From Planctomycetota bacterium (GTDB lineage: Bacteria; Planctomycetota; Planctomycetia; Pirellulales; Pirellulaceae): a DNA stretch of 46,777 bases. Made by a program: the position numbers and the translations under genes. This document shows positions 32,579-40,640 of the stretch, piece after piece. Numbering within the stretch: position 1 is the stretch's first letter; each line of letters begins with the position of its first letter. The DNA lies in contig VGZA01000047.1 of the NCBI GenBank assembly GCA_016872775.1, forward strand, positions 1 to 46,777, given 5' to 3'. Below the pieces are notes generated by a model. It saw nothing but the letters and a program-made list of their open reading frames with translations. It was not told the DNA's origin and ran no database searches.

Positions 32579-33444
32579 ATCCACTGATACCTCTTCTCCC
32601 CGCGCGGGATCGGCAAAGTCACAAAGGTGATTACGGTCGCGTGTTGTTGATCGGCGGATCGCGTGGCATGAGTGGAGCGATCGGTTTGGCCGGGATCGCC
32701 GCGCTGAGGAGCGGTGCGGGGCTCGTGCGACTGGCCGTACCCAACTCGATCCTGGAGATCGTCGCCGGTTATGAACCATCGTACATGACGGTTTCCTTGC
32801 CCGATGATGATCAAGGACGGATCGTGGCCGCAGCCCGCGAACAGCTCCAGGAACAACTTTCCACCGCGACATGCGTGGTGTGCGGGCCGGGACTTGGTCG
32901 GTCGCGGGGCGTTGATACTCTTGTTCACTGGTTATACACGACGGTCACTCAGCCCTTGGTTCTCGACGCCGACGCGTTGAATGCACTGGCCGAACAGCCG
33001 GCCACTCTGCCGCGAGCCGCCGGTCCGCGCATTCTGACGCCGCATCCGGGAGAATTCCGCCGCCTGGCATCCGGTCGATTCGAGGATTGCCCTGACGAAG
33101 ATCGCCTGCAGCGATTGGCGGCCGAGTGGCGCGTCACGGTGGTGCTCAAAGGGTTTCCAACGCGGCTCAGCGACGGTGTACGTGATGCGGCGGCCGCGGT
33201 GGGAAACCCGGGCATGGCGACGGGTGGGGCAGGGGATGTCCTTACCGGAGTCATTGCCGGCCTGCTGGGGCAAGGTCTTTCGGCGTGGGACGCGGCGCTG
33301 CTGGGCGTCCACGTTCATGGCGCCGCGGGGGACCTTGCGGCCGAAGAATTGGGCCAAGCCGGGATGATCGCCAGCGACCTGCCACGCTACCTGCCCGGTG
33401 CCTTGCGGCGATATTCCGAACCGAATGCGCGGGAAGGGGAGTAG
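32575..33444 (+). CDS. nnrD: ADP-dependent (S)-NAD(P)H-hydrate dehydratase
   Basis: 289 residues of the YjeF C-terminal (carbohydrate kinase-like) family that repairs hydrated NAD(P)H using ADP or ATP. Motifs: HKGDYGRVLLIGGSRGMSGA at the N-terminus, ATCVVCGPGLGRS, PLVLDADALNALAE, RILTPHPGEFRRLA, and the catalytic VGNPGMATGGAGDVLTGVIA. The NnrE epimerase domain that is often fused N-terminally is absent. The ATG at 32575 overlaps the larB stop, so translation is probably coupled. This is sequence-supported repair of a nicotinamide cofactor next to larB, whose substrate is also a nicotinamide-type dinucleotide. Confidence 0.93.
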   Translation: MNPLIPLLPARDRQSHKGDYGRVLLIGGSRGMSGAIGLAGIAALRSGAGLVRLAVPNSILEIVAGYEPSYMTVSLPDDDQGRIVAAAREQLQEQLSTATCVVCGPGLGRSRGVDTLVHWLYTTVTQPLVLDADALNALAEQPATLPRAAGPRILTPHPGEFRRLASGRFEDCPDEDRLQRLAAEWRVTVVLKGFPTRLSDGVRDAAAAVGNPGMATGGAGDVLTGVIAGLLGQGLSAWDAALLGVHVHGAAGDLAAEELGQAGMIASDLPRYLPGALRRYSEPNAREGE

Positions 33445-33445
33445 C

Positions 33446-34411
33446 GTGCGACTGATCCGAGACTGGAGCGAACTGCCAACGGACCACGCGCCAGGCGCGC
33501 TGACCATCGGGAACTTCGATGGCGTGCATCGCGGTCACGCAAGAATCCTGCAGCGACTGGTGCAGCGAGCGCGGCTGCTGTCCGGTCCGGCGATCGTCTT
33601 TACGTTCGACCCGCATCCCGTGCGCATTCTGAGACCGAGCCTGGCGCCGCCGCCATTGACCTGGACCGACCGCAAAACGGAGTTGCTGGCCGACCAGGGC
33701 GTCGACTGGGTGATTTCCTATCCGACCGACGAAGGTCTGTTGTCGCTGACCCCCGAACGGTTCTTTCAACAAATCGTCGTCGAACGGCTCGATGCGCGCG
33801 TGATGATCGAGGGCCCCAACTTCTTTTTCGGCAAGGGGCGCAGCGGCGACATCGGCGTGTTGAGGCAACTCTGCGAACAGGCCTCGGTCGAACTGGAGAT
33901 TGTCGCCCCTTTGGTGGTGGGCGATCAATTCATATCGAGCAGCCGCGTGCGGAACCTGATTGAGAACGGCGATCTTGATACCGCCTGCGCGCTGCTGACC
34001 CATCCCTATCGTATCCGCGGCATGGTGACGCACGGCGCGGGGCGCGGGGCGCGGATCGGCTTCCCCACGGCAAACCTCGCCGCCGTCGATACGCTCTTGC
34101 CGGGCGCCGGCGTCTACGCCGGCCGCGCGTTTGCCGAAGGCAAGACGTGGTGCGCCGCGATCCATGTCGGTCCAAATCCGACGTTCCAGGAGCAGGTGTT
34201 GAAAGTAGAAGTTCACTTGATCGACTACCATGGATCGCTCTACGGTGCGACGATGGAGGTTGACTTCCTGACCCGACTGCGGGACATTCATCCGTTCAAG
34301 TCGGTTGACGAACTGAAGTTGCAGCTGGCGCACGATGTCACCCGCGCCGTGGAATTTGTCACCGACTGGGATGCTCGAGAACTTGCCAACCCGCCCGACC
34401 GTAGCGCCTGA
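33446..34411 (+). CDS. ribF: Bifunctional riboflavin kinase/FAD synthetase
   Basis: 321 residues making FMN and FAD. The N-terminal adenylyltransferase part has the nucleotidyl-transfer motif TIGNFDGVHRGHARIL and TFDPHPVRIL, and SSSRVRNLIENG near residue 170. The C-terminal riboflavin kinase part has the GRGARIGFPTANL motif, GVYAG and a VEVHLIDYHGSLYG segment. The GTG at 33446 is 1 bp after the nnrD stop, preceded by GGGAAGGGGA, and fits the conserved length better than the in-frame ATG at 33398. It ends the three-gene run larB-nnrD-ribF. Confidence 0.94.
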   Translation: MRLIRDWSELPTDHAPGALTIGNFDGVHRGHARILQRLVQRARLLSGPAIVFTFDPHPVRILRPSLAPPPLTWTDRKTELLADQGVDWVISYPTDEGLLSLTPERFFQQIVVERLDARVMIEGPNFFFGKGRSGDIGVLRQLCEQASVELEIVAPLVVGDQFISSSRVRNLIENGDLDTACALLTHPYRIRGMVTHGAGRGARIGFPTANLAAVDTLLPGAGVYAGRAFAEGKTWCAAIHVGPNPTFQEQVLKVEVHLIDYHGSLYGATMEVDFLTRLRDIHPFKSVDELKLQLAHDVTRAVEFVTDWDARELANPPDRSA

Positions 34412-34466
34412 CCGAAGAACAAATGGGCTAGAAAATACAATGACCTGAACGTGAGGACTGTCACCG

Positions 34467-35450
34467 ATGTCGATTCCCTGGCATGAATTCAAGGCGTTGT
34501 TGGCGAAGCGCCAGCGGGTATTGCTCACCAGCCACGTCCGCCCGGACTGCGATGCCCTGGGCAGTGAACTGGGAATGGCGGGTGTGCTGGAGGCGCTGGG
34601 CAAGCAGGTCCGCATTGTCAATGGACAGGCGACGCCGCCGAATCTGGCGTTTATCGATCCGGGCCGTCGCATCGAGGTACTGGGAGAAGTCGTCACGGCC
34701 AAGGATCTCGACGACAGGGAACTACTCATCATCCTGGATACTAGTGCCTGGGCCCAATTGGGACCGATGGGCGAGGTGGTGCGCGGCACCGCCGCTTTCA
34801 AGGCGGTCGTCGATCATCATGTCAGCCAGGACGAACTCGGCGCGGAGCCGTTCAAAGACACGAGTTCGGAATCCACAGGTCGCCTGGTGTTGGAGTTCGC
34901 GAAATATGCACAGGTGCCGTTGACGCCGGCGATCGCCACACCGCTGTTTGCCGCGATGGCCACCGATACCGGTTGGTTCCGCTTTCGCTCTGCGGGCAGC
35001 GTGGCTTATCGCGCCGCGGCGGAATTGATCGATGCCGGCGCCGACCCGGCCGTGATCTTCAGCGAGCTGTATGAACAGGACACGCTGGCGCGCGTACGGC
35101 TGCGAGGACTGATTCTCTGCAACGTGCGCAATGAACTCGAGGGCCGGCTTGCGCATACCTGCGTGCGGCTCGCCGATTTCCAGGAGACGGGGGCATTGCC
35201 TTCCGACACGGAGGACGTTATCAACATGTTGCTTGCCATTCGCGGAACCGAGGTGGCGGTGATTTTCGTCGAGCAGCAATCGGGCGCGTTCAAGATCAGC
35301 TTTCGCAGCCGCTGCAGCCTCGACTGCAACCAGCTTGCGGCGCGGTTTGGTGGTGGAGGACACAAGGCGGCCGCCGGCGCGATGATCGCCGGAACGTACG
35401 CCGACGTCGCCGCGAAAGTGCTTGACGCTGTTCGCGGCGCCATGACATAA
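34467..35450 (+). CDS. nrnA: DHH/DHHA1 phosphoesterase, NrnA-like oligoribonuclease/pAp phosphatase
   Basis: 327 residues. The N-terminal DHH part has TSHVRPDCDALGSELG (H23, D27, D29), LLIILDTSAWAQLG and AVVDHHVSQDELG; metal ligands of the family are all in place. The C-terminal DHHA1 part has the RNA-binding glycine loop RFGGGGHKAAAGAMI. NrnA-type enzymes degrade short oligonucleotides (nanoRNA) and dephosphorylate 3'-phosphoadenosine 5'-phosphate. A GAGGA sits before the ATG. It follows ribF by 55 bp on the same strand and may belong to that operon. c-di-nucleotide phosphodiesterase activity of the related GdpP type is less likely because no membrane or GGDEF-like part is present. Confidence 0.9.
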   Translation: MSIPWHEFKALLAKRQRVLLTSHVRPDCDALGSELGMAGVLEALGKQVRIVNGQATPPNLAFIDPGRRIEVLGEVVTAKDLDDRELLIILDTSAWAQLGPMGEVVRGTAAFKAVVDHHVSQDELGAEPFKDTSSESTGRLVLEFAKYAQVPLTPAIATPLFAAMATDTGWFRFRSAGSVAYRAAAELIDAGADPAVIFSELYEQDTLARVRLRGLILCNVRNELEGRLAHTCVRLADFQETGALPSDTEDVINMLLAIRGTEVAVIFVEQQSGAFKISFRSRCSLDCNQLAARFGGGGHKAAAGAMIAGTYADVAAKVLDAVRGAMT

Positions 35451-35714
35451 TCGCACTACGTGAACCGCAGTGCATTCGGCCCGCTCGATTGCAGGCCGCA
35501 ACGTAGAAACGTCCGAAATATCCTGCCACACATTCCCGCCTCCTGACCCATCTCAACGCAACTCGAGATTCCCCGCCAGTAATGTCGTCCTCCGGTCCGC
35601 CGCCGAGTACATCATTGATGGATTGCCTTCGAGCCGGGTTGGGAGGAGTTTGTTCGCAAGGGGAACCATCGGGCCGCGGCGCTGGCGGATTTTCGTCATA
35701 GGGAGACCGTTCGG

Positions 35715-36374
35715 ATGGACGATAGAGAACAAGCTGACGATTCAGAAGAGGCGTCGGACTACGGGTTGGAGTCGGGCCGTGCGGCGCCTCGCGCCAGCCA
35801 GGATGCGGCGCCGGGTGACGAGCGTCGCGGGTTCATTGCCTCGTTGATCGCCGTGATCGCGGGGGGGATCGCCGGCCTGGCTCCGCTGGCTGCTGGCCTG
35901 CGGATGTTTGTATCGCCCCTTCTGACGCGGGCCTCTGCCAAAACGGGCGATCCTTCCGCGGATGGAAAGGGTAAGAAGCCGTTCCTGCGCGTGGCGAGTG
36001 TCGATTCGATTCCCAGTGACGGTACGCCGGTACAGGTGCCGGTCATCGACGATTTGGTGGACGCATGGAACAAACTGCCCCATCAGCCGATTGGCGCCGT
36101 CTACCTGCGCAAGGCGGCTGACGGGACGGTGGCTTGTTTCAATGCGATCTGTCCCCACGCCGGTTGTTTCGTCGCCTTCGCGGCCGAACGCAAGGTCTTT
36201 CAATGCCCCTGCCATACCAGTGCCTTCACGCTGGACGGCGCGGTGATCCAACCGAGCCCGAGTCCGCGAGATTTGGACGCGCTGGAAGTCGATCGACAGC
36301 GATTGGCCCAAGGCGAGGTCTGGGTTCGCTTCACCAGCTACCTGCCGGGTAAGACGGAACAGATTGAGAAGTAG
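35715..36374 (+). CDS. Rieske iron-sulfur protein of a quinol:cytochrome c oxidoreductase
   Basis: 219 residues. An acidic N-terminal stretch of about 38 residues precedes one membrane helix (FIASLIAVIAGGIAGLAPLA, 40-59). The [2Fe-2S] site is C146-P-H148-A-G-C151 and C164-P-C166-H167, with C151-C166 as the expected disulfide. Box 2 reads CPCHTS, where most have CPCHGS. It would carry electrons from quinol to haem c. The cytochrome b/c fusion follows 53 bp later, so the two are almost surely one complex. The 264-bp region upstream holds no recognised gene. In frame with the ATG, codons are open back to about 35618, but no standard start is present there. Confidence 0.92.
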   Translation: MDDREQADDSEEASDYGLESGRAAPRASQDAAPGDERRGFIASLIAVIAGGIAGLAPLAAGLRMFVSPLLTRASAKTGDPSADGKGKKPFLRVASVDSIPSDGTPVQVPVIDDLVDAWNKLPHQPIGAVYLRKAADGTVACFNAICPHAGCFVAFAAERKVFQCPCHTSAFTLDGAVIQPSPSPRDLDALEVDRQRLAQGEVWVRFTSYLPGKTEQIEK

Positions 36375-36427
36375 ACGGACCGACTCCGAGTAGACTCTAA
36401 CCGCCGCGCAGGGTGCCGAGGCAGCAA

Positions 36428-39289
36428 ATGAATTTTCTTCTGGATTGGCTCGACGAACGCGTTGGAATCCGAAAACTGATCCATGAATCGCTCTACGAGA
36501 ACATCCCCAGTGGAGCGCGGGTCCGTTATGTCAGCGGCAGCATGCTCGTGTTTGCTTTTGTGACGCAGGCTGTCACCGGGATCTTCCTTTGGATGGCTTA
36601 TAGTCCCAGCAGTCAGACCGCCTGGGAAAGCGTCTACTACATCGAACATCAGATGGCGGGCGGATCGCTCGTGCGAGGCATTCACCATTTCATGGCCCAG
36701 GCGATGGTCGTGCTGCTGCCGTTCCACCTGTTTCAAGTGGTCATTGACGGCGCCTACCGCAAGCCGCGCGAGGTCAATTTCTGGCTCGGCCTGATCCTGA
36801 TGCAGATCGTGATGGGATTGGGATTGACCGGCTATCTGTTGCCGTGGGACCAGAAAGGTTATTGGGCGACCAACGTCGCCACCAATTTGATGACACTGGT
36901 GCCGGTGTTCGGCGCTCAACTGCAACAACTGGTCATCGGAGGAACAGAATACGGGCACCATACGCTGACGCGATTCTTCGCCATGCATACCGGTGTCCTG
37001 CCGGCGTTGCTGGTGGCGTTTCTTGGGCTGCACATCGCGGTTTTCCGCCGGCACGGGATCACGGCCAAGATTACTTTGGGGCGCCGCGATCAGTACTTCT
37101 GGCCGCATCAGGTGATGTACGACGCCGTGGGCTGCCTGTTGTTGCTTTTGCTCGTCACGGTTCTGGCGTGGCGCGTCGGCGCGGAACTTGGTGCGCCGGC
37201 TGACCCGGCACAGTCGTACTCGGCCGCCCGACCGGAATGGTACTACTTGTTCTTGTTCCAGCTGTTGAAGTATTTCCATGGCAGTTCGGAAATCGTGGGA
37301 GCGATTATCATTCCCGGGGTCGTCGTCGCTGCGCTGTTCGCGATGCCGATCGTCGGCCGTTCGCGAATCGGCCACGCGTTGAATGTCGCCTTCATCGGCG
37401 TGTTGCTGTCGGCAGCAGGCATCCTCACCGCACTCGCACTTCGTGAAGACAATTTTGAGGCCTACGCGAATTGGACCGGCCTCGACGCCGCCAAGATCGC
37501 TGCGCTGCCTGAAGCGGAACGCGAACAAACCGAGAAACTGCTGCGCTCGGCCCAGGATTTCCGTCTGGCCAAGGAAGAGGCCGAGCGCGAGGCGCATCGC
37601 GTGGTGCAGCTCGTCGAGCGGCGCGAAATGGTCGACGGCCGGAAGAGCGCTCCGCTAATGATCCCGAAGCAGGGCGCGGTCTACCTGCTGCGCAATGATC
37701 CGTTGACGCAAGGCCCGCGCCTGTTCGGCCGGCATTGCGCAAGCTGCCACGACTACACCGCCGGGAATGATGCAACGGCGGCTGCCGATACGGATGTCGA
37801 GTTTTGCGCCACGCAGCTGCCGCGCGTCAAAGACCCGACCGCTCAAAAACCGCAGGTGACGCGTGGGGAGGACGGCGAAGTGCAGTTTGATCCGCCGCCG
37901 CCCGGCGCTCCGAACCTCTATCGATTCGCCAGCCGGGCATGGATCCAAGGCCTGCTGGATAAGGACCAGATCAGCAGACTCGATTTTGTCGCTGATGCGA
38001 CCGCCTCGCCGGAAGGTGGCGCTAACGCCAGCGACAAGGAAAGTGGGGCCGCCTCCGGCGACAGCCCCGAGGCCCATCGGCGCCGGATTGTGGCTCCCTA
38101 CTTCGGCAACACGGCGCATCGCGACGGTCGAATGGCAACCTGGGTGAAGCAGCATCTCGCAAAAATCGATCCGGACGAAATCAAAGAGATCGTGGTTGCC
38201 CTTTCGGCACAGGCCCGACTTCGCGATCAGCGCCAAGCTGACCAGGCCGATCCGGAGCGGATTGCGCGCGGTGTCCTGGCAATCGAAAAGAACTGCGCCA
38301 ACGGTTGCCACAAGTTCGGCGAGCACGGCCAGGTCGGCCTGGCTCCCGACCTGACAGGCTATGGCTCCTACGAATGGATGATGGCGTTTGTCTCCGACCC
38401 GGCGCACGCCCGTTTTTATCGGCAGGAGAACGATCGGATGCCGTCGTTCGCCGCGAATCTCGCCGATCCCGCCTCGCATGCGTTGAGCATCCGCGAACTG
38501 TCGTTGATCGTCGACTGGATCCGGGGCGAATATTATCGGGCCGAGGACGACGAGCCGGTACTTCCTCATAGTGAGGAGTATGCCCGGCATGTCGTCGCGC
38601 TGGGGCGCGGAGCGGTTCCCGAAAGCGATTCAATTGTCGGCCGCGCGCCAAAGACGCTCGACGACCCGCGACTCGCCGAAGCACTGTTCCGGAAGAACTG
38701 CGCGGCTTGCCACAACCATCTTGATCCTAAAGGAAAGGGCATTGCGGCGACCCATACTTCGGCCGCCAACCTGTTCCATTTCGGGTCGCGGGAATGGCTG
38801 GCGGGGCTGCTCACCCACCCTCGAATTGCCAGCGATGAGTATTTCGGGGCCACGGCGCATTTTGAAAGCGACATGGCTGACTTTGTCCGCGACAACCTTC
38901 GGGAACTGGACGAGCCCCGTCGTGCGACCCTGAACGACCTGATCGTCGCCCTTTCGAGCGAAGCCCAGCTGCCGTACCAGCGGGACGCGGACGAGCAGGC
39001 AAAGCAGCAGGGCGTCCTCGAACGAGGCCGGTCGGCGTTGAGTGAGTCGTTTTCCTGCACCGATTGCCACAAATTTCATGAGCAGGGCGACCTGGGCTCG
39101 GCGCCCGACCTTACCGGCTGGGGATCGGAGGAATGGCTGACCGCGCTGATTCGCGACCCGGCTCATAGCCGTTTTTATTATGCTCGCAACGATCGAATGC
39201 CGGCTTTCGGTGCGGCAAAGGGCGACCGCCCCGGATTGCTCACCGAGGAAGAGATCTTCCTGCTCGTTCGCTGGCTGCGAGGCCAATGA
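36428..39289 (+). CDS. Cytochrome b6/subunit IV-like protein fused to four haem-c sites
   Basis: 953 residues from the ATG at 36428, with GAGG 6 nt upstream. Residues 1-215 are a b6-type cytochrome b: haem ligands H86/H100 and H187/H202, the spacing of cytochrome b6. Residues 220-340 resemble subunit IV, including the quinol-site motif PEWYYL (269-274). Position 35, a haem-ci cysteine in chloroplast b6, is Val. From about 425 come haem-c sites C437-A-S-C-H, C623-A-N-G-C-H (three residues between the cysteines), C758-A-A-C-H and C877-T-D-C-H. The c part is an A-B-A-B duplication of a di-haem module; APDLTGYGSYEWM and APDLTGWGSEEWL mark the repeat. It acts with the Rieske protein in respiration. 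Confidence 0.9.
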   Translation: MNFLLDWLDERVGIRKLIHESLYENIPSGARVRYVSGSMLVFAFVTQAVTGIFLWMAYSPSSQTAWESVYYIEHQMAGGSLVRGIHHFMAQAMVVLLPFHLFQVVIDGAYRKPREVNFWLGLILMQIVMGLGLTGYLLPWDQKGYWATNVATNLMTLVPVFGAQLQQLVIGGTEYGHHTLTRFFAMHTGVLPALLVAFLGLHIAVFRRHGITAKITLGRRDQYFWPHQVMYDAVGCLLLLLLVTVLAWRVGAELGAPADPAQSYSAARPEWYYLFLFQLLKYFHGSSEIVGAIIIPGVVVAALFAMPIVGRSRIGHALNVAFIGVLLSAAGILTALALREDNFEAYANWTGLDAAKIAALPEAEREQTEKLLRSAQDFRLAKEEAEREAHRVVQLVERREMVDGRKSAPLMIPKQGAVYLLRNDPLTQGPRLFGRHCASCHDYTAGNDATAAADTDVEFCATQLPRVKDPTAQKPQVTRGEDGEVQFDPPPPGAPNLYRFASRAWIQGLLDKDQISRLDFVADATASPEGGANASDKESGAASGDSPEAHRRRIVAPYFGNTAHRDGRMATWVKQHLAKIDPDEIKEIVVALSAQARLRDQRQADQADPERIARGVLAIEKNCANGCHKFGEHGQVGLAPDLTGYGSYEWMMAFVSDPAHARFYRQENDRMPSFAANLADPASHALSIRELSLIVDWIRGEYYRAEDDEPVLPHSEEYARHVVALGRGAVPESDSIVGRAPKTLDDPRLAEALFRKNCAACHNHLDPKGKGIAATHTSAANLFHFGSREWLAGLLTHPRIASDEYFGATAHFESDMADFVRDNLRELDEPRRATLNDLIVALSSEAQLPYQRDADEQAKQQGVLERGRSALSESFSCTDCHKFHEQGDLGSAPDLTGWGSEEWLTALIRDPAHSRFYYARNDRMPAFGAAKGDRPGLLTEEEIFLLVRWLRGQ

Positions 39290-39348
39290 GCTTTGGCAGG
39301 GCGAACCATGATGAACATAGTTGTTGCGCGCAAAAAGTAACCTATGCT

Positions 39349-39377
39349 CCCCTCTCTCCAGTACTCTGGGAGAGGGG
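39349..39377. repeat. REP-like palindrome after the cytochrome b/c gene
   Basis: CCCCTCTC (39349-39356) pairs perfectly with GAGAGGGG (39370-39377). It is followed by ACGGGTGTGAGGG, a composition typical of dispersed REP-type palindromes. It lies 60 bp after the stop and could also act as an RNA 3'-end stabiliser; there is no T-run. Confidence 0.6.
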
Positions 39378-39701
39378 ACGGGTGTGAGGGAATGGAATGG
39401 GCATAGCGCTACGCTGTTGGCTCTTGTGCGTAACTTCGGCGCTCACGAATCTTGCGGTTGAAAATTCCCCGGGAACGCAGTTGTCAGGTGGACGATCGCG
39501 AAAGGGCGCGGCTCCATGACGTTGTCGCGAAAAGACCGGCAGTGTTGTGCCACGTCTTTCCCGGCCCTCTCAACCCCGACGCTTCTCCCCTGGAACTACC
39601 GGTGGAGAAGTGAGGACATTTGTTTGCAAGTTGCTCGCCCATGGGAAAAATCCAGCTTAAAACCGCGGGCTAACCACGCCAAGCCCCAGAAGGAGGCCTC
39701 T

Positions 39702-39722
39702 TTCTAGGACAGGCTCCTAGAA
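39702..39722 (+). repeat. Inverted repeat upstream of rpsR
   Basis: TTCTAGGA (39702-39709), loop CAGGC, TCCTAGAA (39715-39722): an 8-bp perfect stem, 44 bp before the predicted rpsR promoter. It could be a terminator-like hairpin without T-run or a protein-binding palindrome. Confidence 0.5.
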
Positions 39723-39765
39723 GCGCTAGAAGCCCCAGCTACCAGAACTGCGTCCGCCTCTGCCC

Positions 39766-39793
39766 TTGCAAGGCAATGGCTTTCGGGTAAGAT
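39766..39793 (+). promoter_or_regulatory. Predicted promoter for rpsR
   Basis: TTGCAA (39766-39771) and TAAGAT (39788-39793) are 16 bp apart and leave a leader of about 60 nt before the ATG at 39861. Prediction by eye. Confidence 0.45.
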
Positions 39794-39860
39794 CATACCT
39801 TCCCCAGCATAACTTCCGCCTGTTTTCACGGACCAACATCATAACGGACTTGAACTGCCT

Positions 39861-40136
39861 ATGAACTTTCGTCCCGCGATGAAGCCGCGCCCGAAAAAGC
39901 GCAATAAGACCCGGATCAAGACTAAGAAAAAGGATCCGCTCTTTATCGACGGCAAGCGTCCTCGTCCGATGTATGTGGACTATAAGGACATTGAGCTGCT
40001 GCGAAAGTTGATTAATCGCCACGGGCGGATCGTCAGCCGACGCAAGACAGGTTGCTCGGCGGTCAGCCAGCGTGCGGTAACGCAGGCAATCAAGCGAGCT
40101 CGGTTCATGGCATTGTTGCCGTACACGGGTGAATAG
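39861..40136 (+). CDS. rpsR: Small ribosomal subunit protein bS18
   Basis: 91 residues. The core [20 protein letters not shown] and [20 protein letters not shown] followed by [13 protein letters not shown] is the bS18 signature; it binds 16S rRNA in the platform with bS6. The N-terminus is unusually basic ([18 protein letters not shown]). A start at the later ATG (39879) is also possible since no clear ribosome site precedes either. It is not next to rpsF, ssb or rplI and instead stands alone with its own promoter-like pair upstream and a strong terminator downstream. Confidence 0.93.
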   Translation: MNFRPAMKPRPKKRNKTRIKTKKKDPLFIDGKRPRPMYVDYKDIELLRKLINRHGRIVSRRKTGCSAVSQRAVTQAIKRARFMALLPYTGE

Positions 40137-40170
40137 CGGTTCCTCGCTGCAGTAATTTGATCCACGTTCG

Positions 40171-40199
40171 AGCCTGCGCAACGACGCAGGCTTTTTTTT
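40171..40199 (+). terminator. Rho-independent terminator after rpsR
   Basis: AGCCTGCG (40171-40178), loop CAACGA, CGCAGGCT (40185-40192), then a run of T to 40199. This is the clearest intrinsic terminator in the window. Confidence 0.9.
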
Positions 40200-40212
40200 G
40201 TGGAGGCGTACC

Positions 40213-40632
40213 ATGGAACCGTTTCGAACGCAGCGCCGGGTGGAGTTTGTGGATACGGATGCCGCCGGCATCGCCCATTTCACCGCGCTGATCGCCTACA
40301 TGGAACAGGCGGAACATGAGTTTCTGCGGCATTTGGGTTTGAGCGTGGTGATTCGCGACGAGACAGGGGAGATCAGTTGGCCCCGCGTTTCCGTGCAGGC
40401 GTCGTTTGCGACGGCGGTCCACTTCGAAGATCTGGTGGAGATCGAAGTTCGCGTCGACCGACTTGGCGAGAAGAGCGTCACGTACGGCTTTCAGCTGCTG
40501 CATGGCGGCAGGCCGGTTGCGAACGGCTCGATCACGGCTGTCTGCTGCCGGATCGTGGCGGGCCACGCCCCGAAGTCGATGGCCATTCCCGAGTGGATTC
40601 GCGATCGATTCGCGCCGTGGTCGGCGCAGTAG
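40213..40632 (+). CDS. Acyl-CoA thioesterase of the hotdog (4HBT/YbgC) family
   Basis: 139 residues from the ATG at 40213, with TGGAGG at 40201-40206. The N-terminal catalytic motif VEFVDTDAAGIAHF contains the Asp expected in the 4-hydroxybenzoyl-CoA thioesterase group, followed by the long helix ALIAYMEQAEHEFLRHLGL. Later strands (VEIEVRVDRLGEKSVTYGF) complete the hotdog fold. It hydrolyses an acyl-CoA thioester; chain or aromatic specificity is unknown. The start is just after the rpsR terminator, and the prenyltransferase-like gene follows 8 bp later, so the two form a small operon. Confidence 0.85.
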   Translation: MEPFRTQRRVEFVDTDAAGIAHFTALIAYMEQAEHEFLRHLGLSVVIRDETGEISWPRVSVQASFATAVHFEDLVEIEVRVDRLGEKSVTYGFQLLHGGRPVANGSITAVCCRIVAGHAPKSMAIPEWIRDRFAPWSAQ

Positions 40633-40640
40633 AGGTGGCG

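Larger units (their letters stand above)
39290..39860. other. Intergenic region with palindromes, upstream of rpsR
   Basis: No supported gene; the only notable open frame, 39516-39707, has no family likeness. It contains a REP-like palindrome (39349-39377), a second inverted repeat (39702-39722) and a promoter-like pair (39766-39793) before rpsR. Confidence 0.6.

Noticed and set aside
35618-35714. Upstream extension of the Rieske gene
   Set aside because: Codons are open and look coding-like, but the only possible starts are nonstandard; the ATG at 35715 gives a normal protein.
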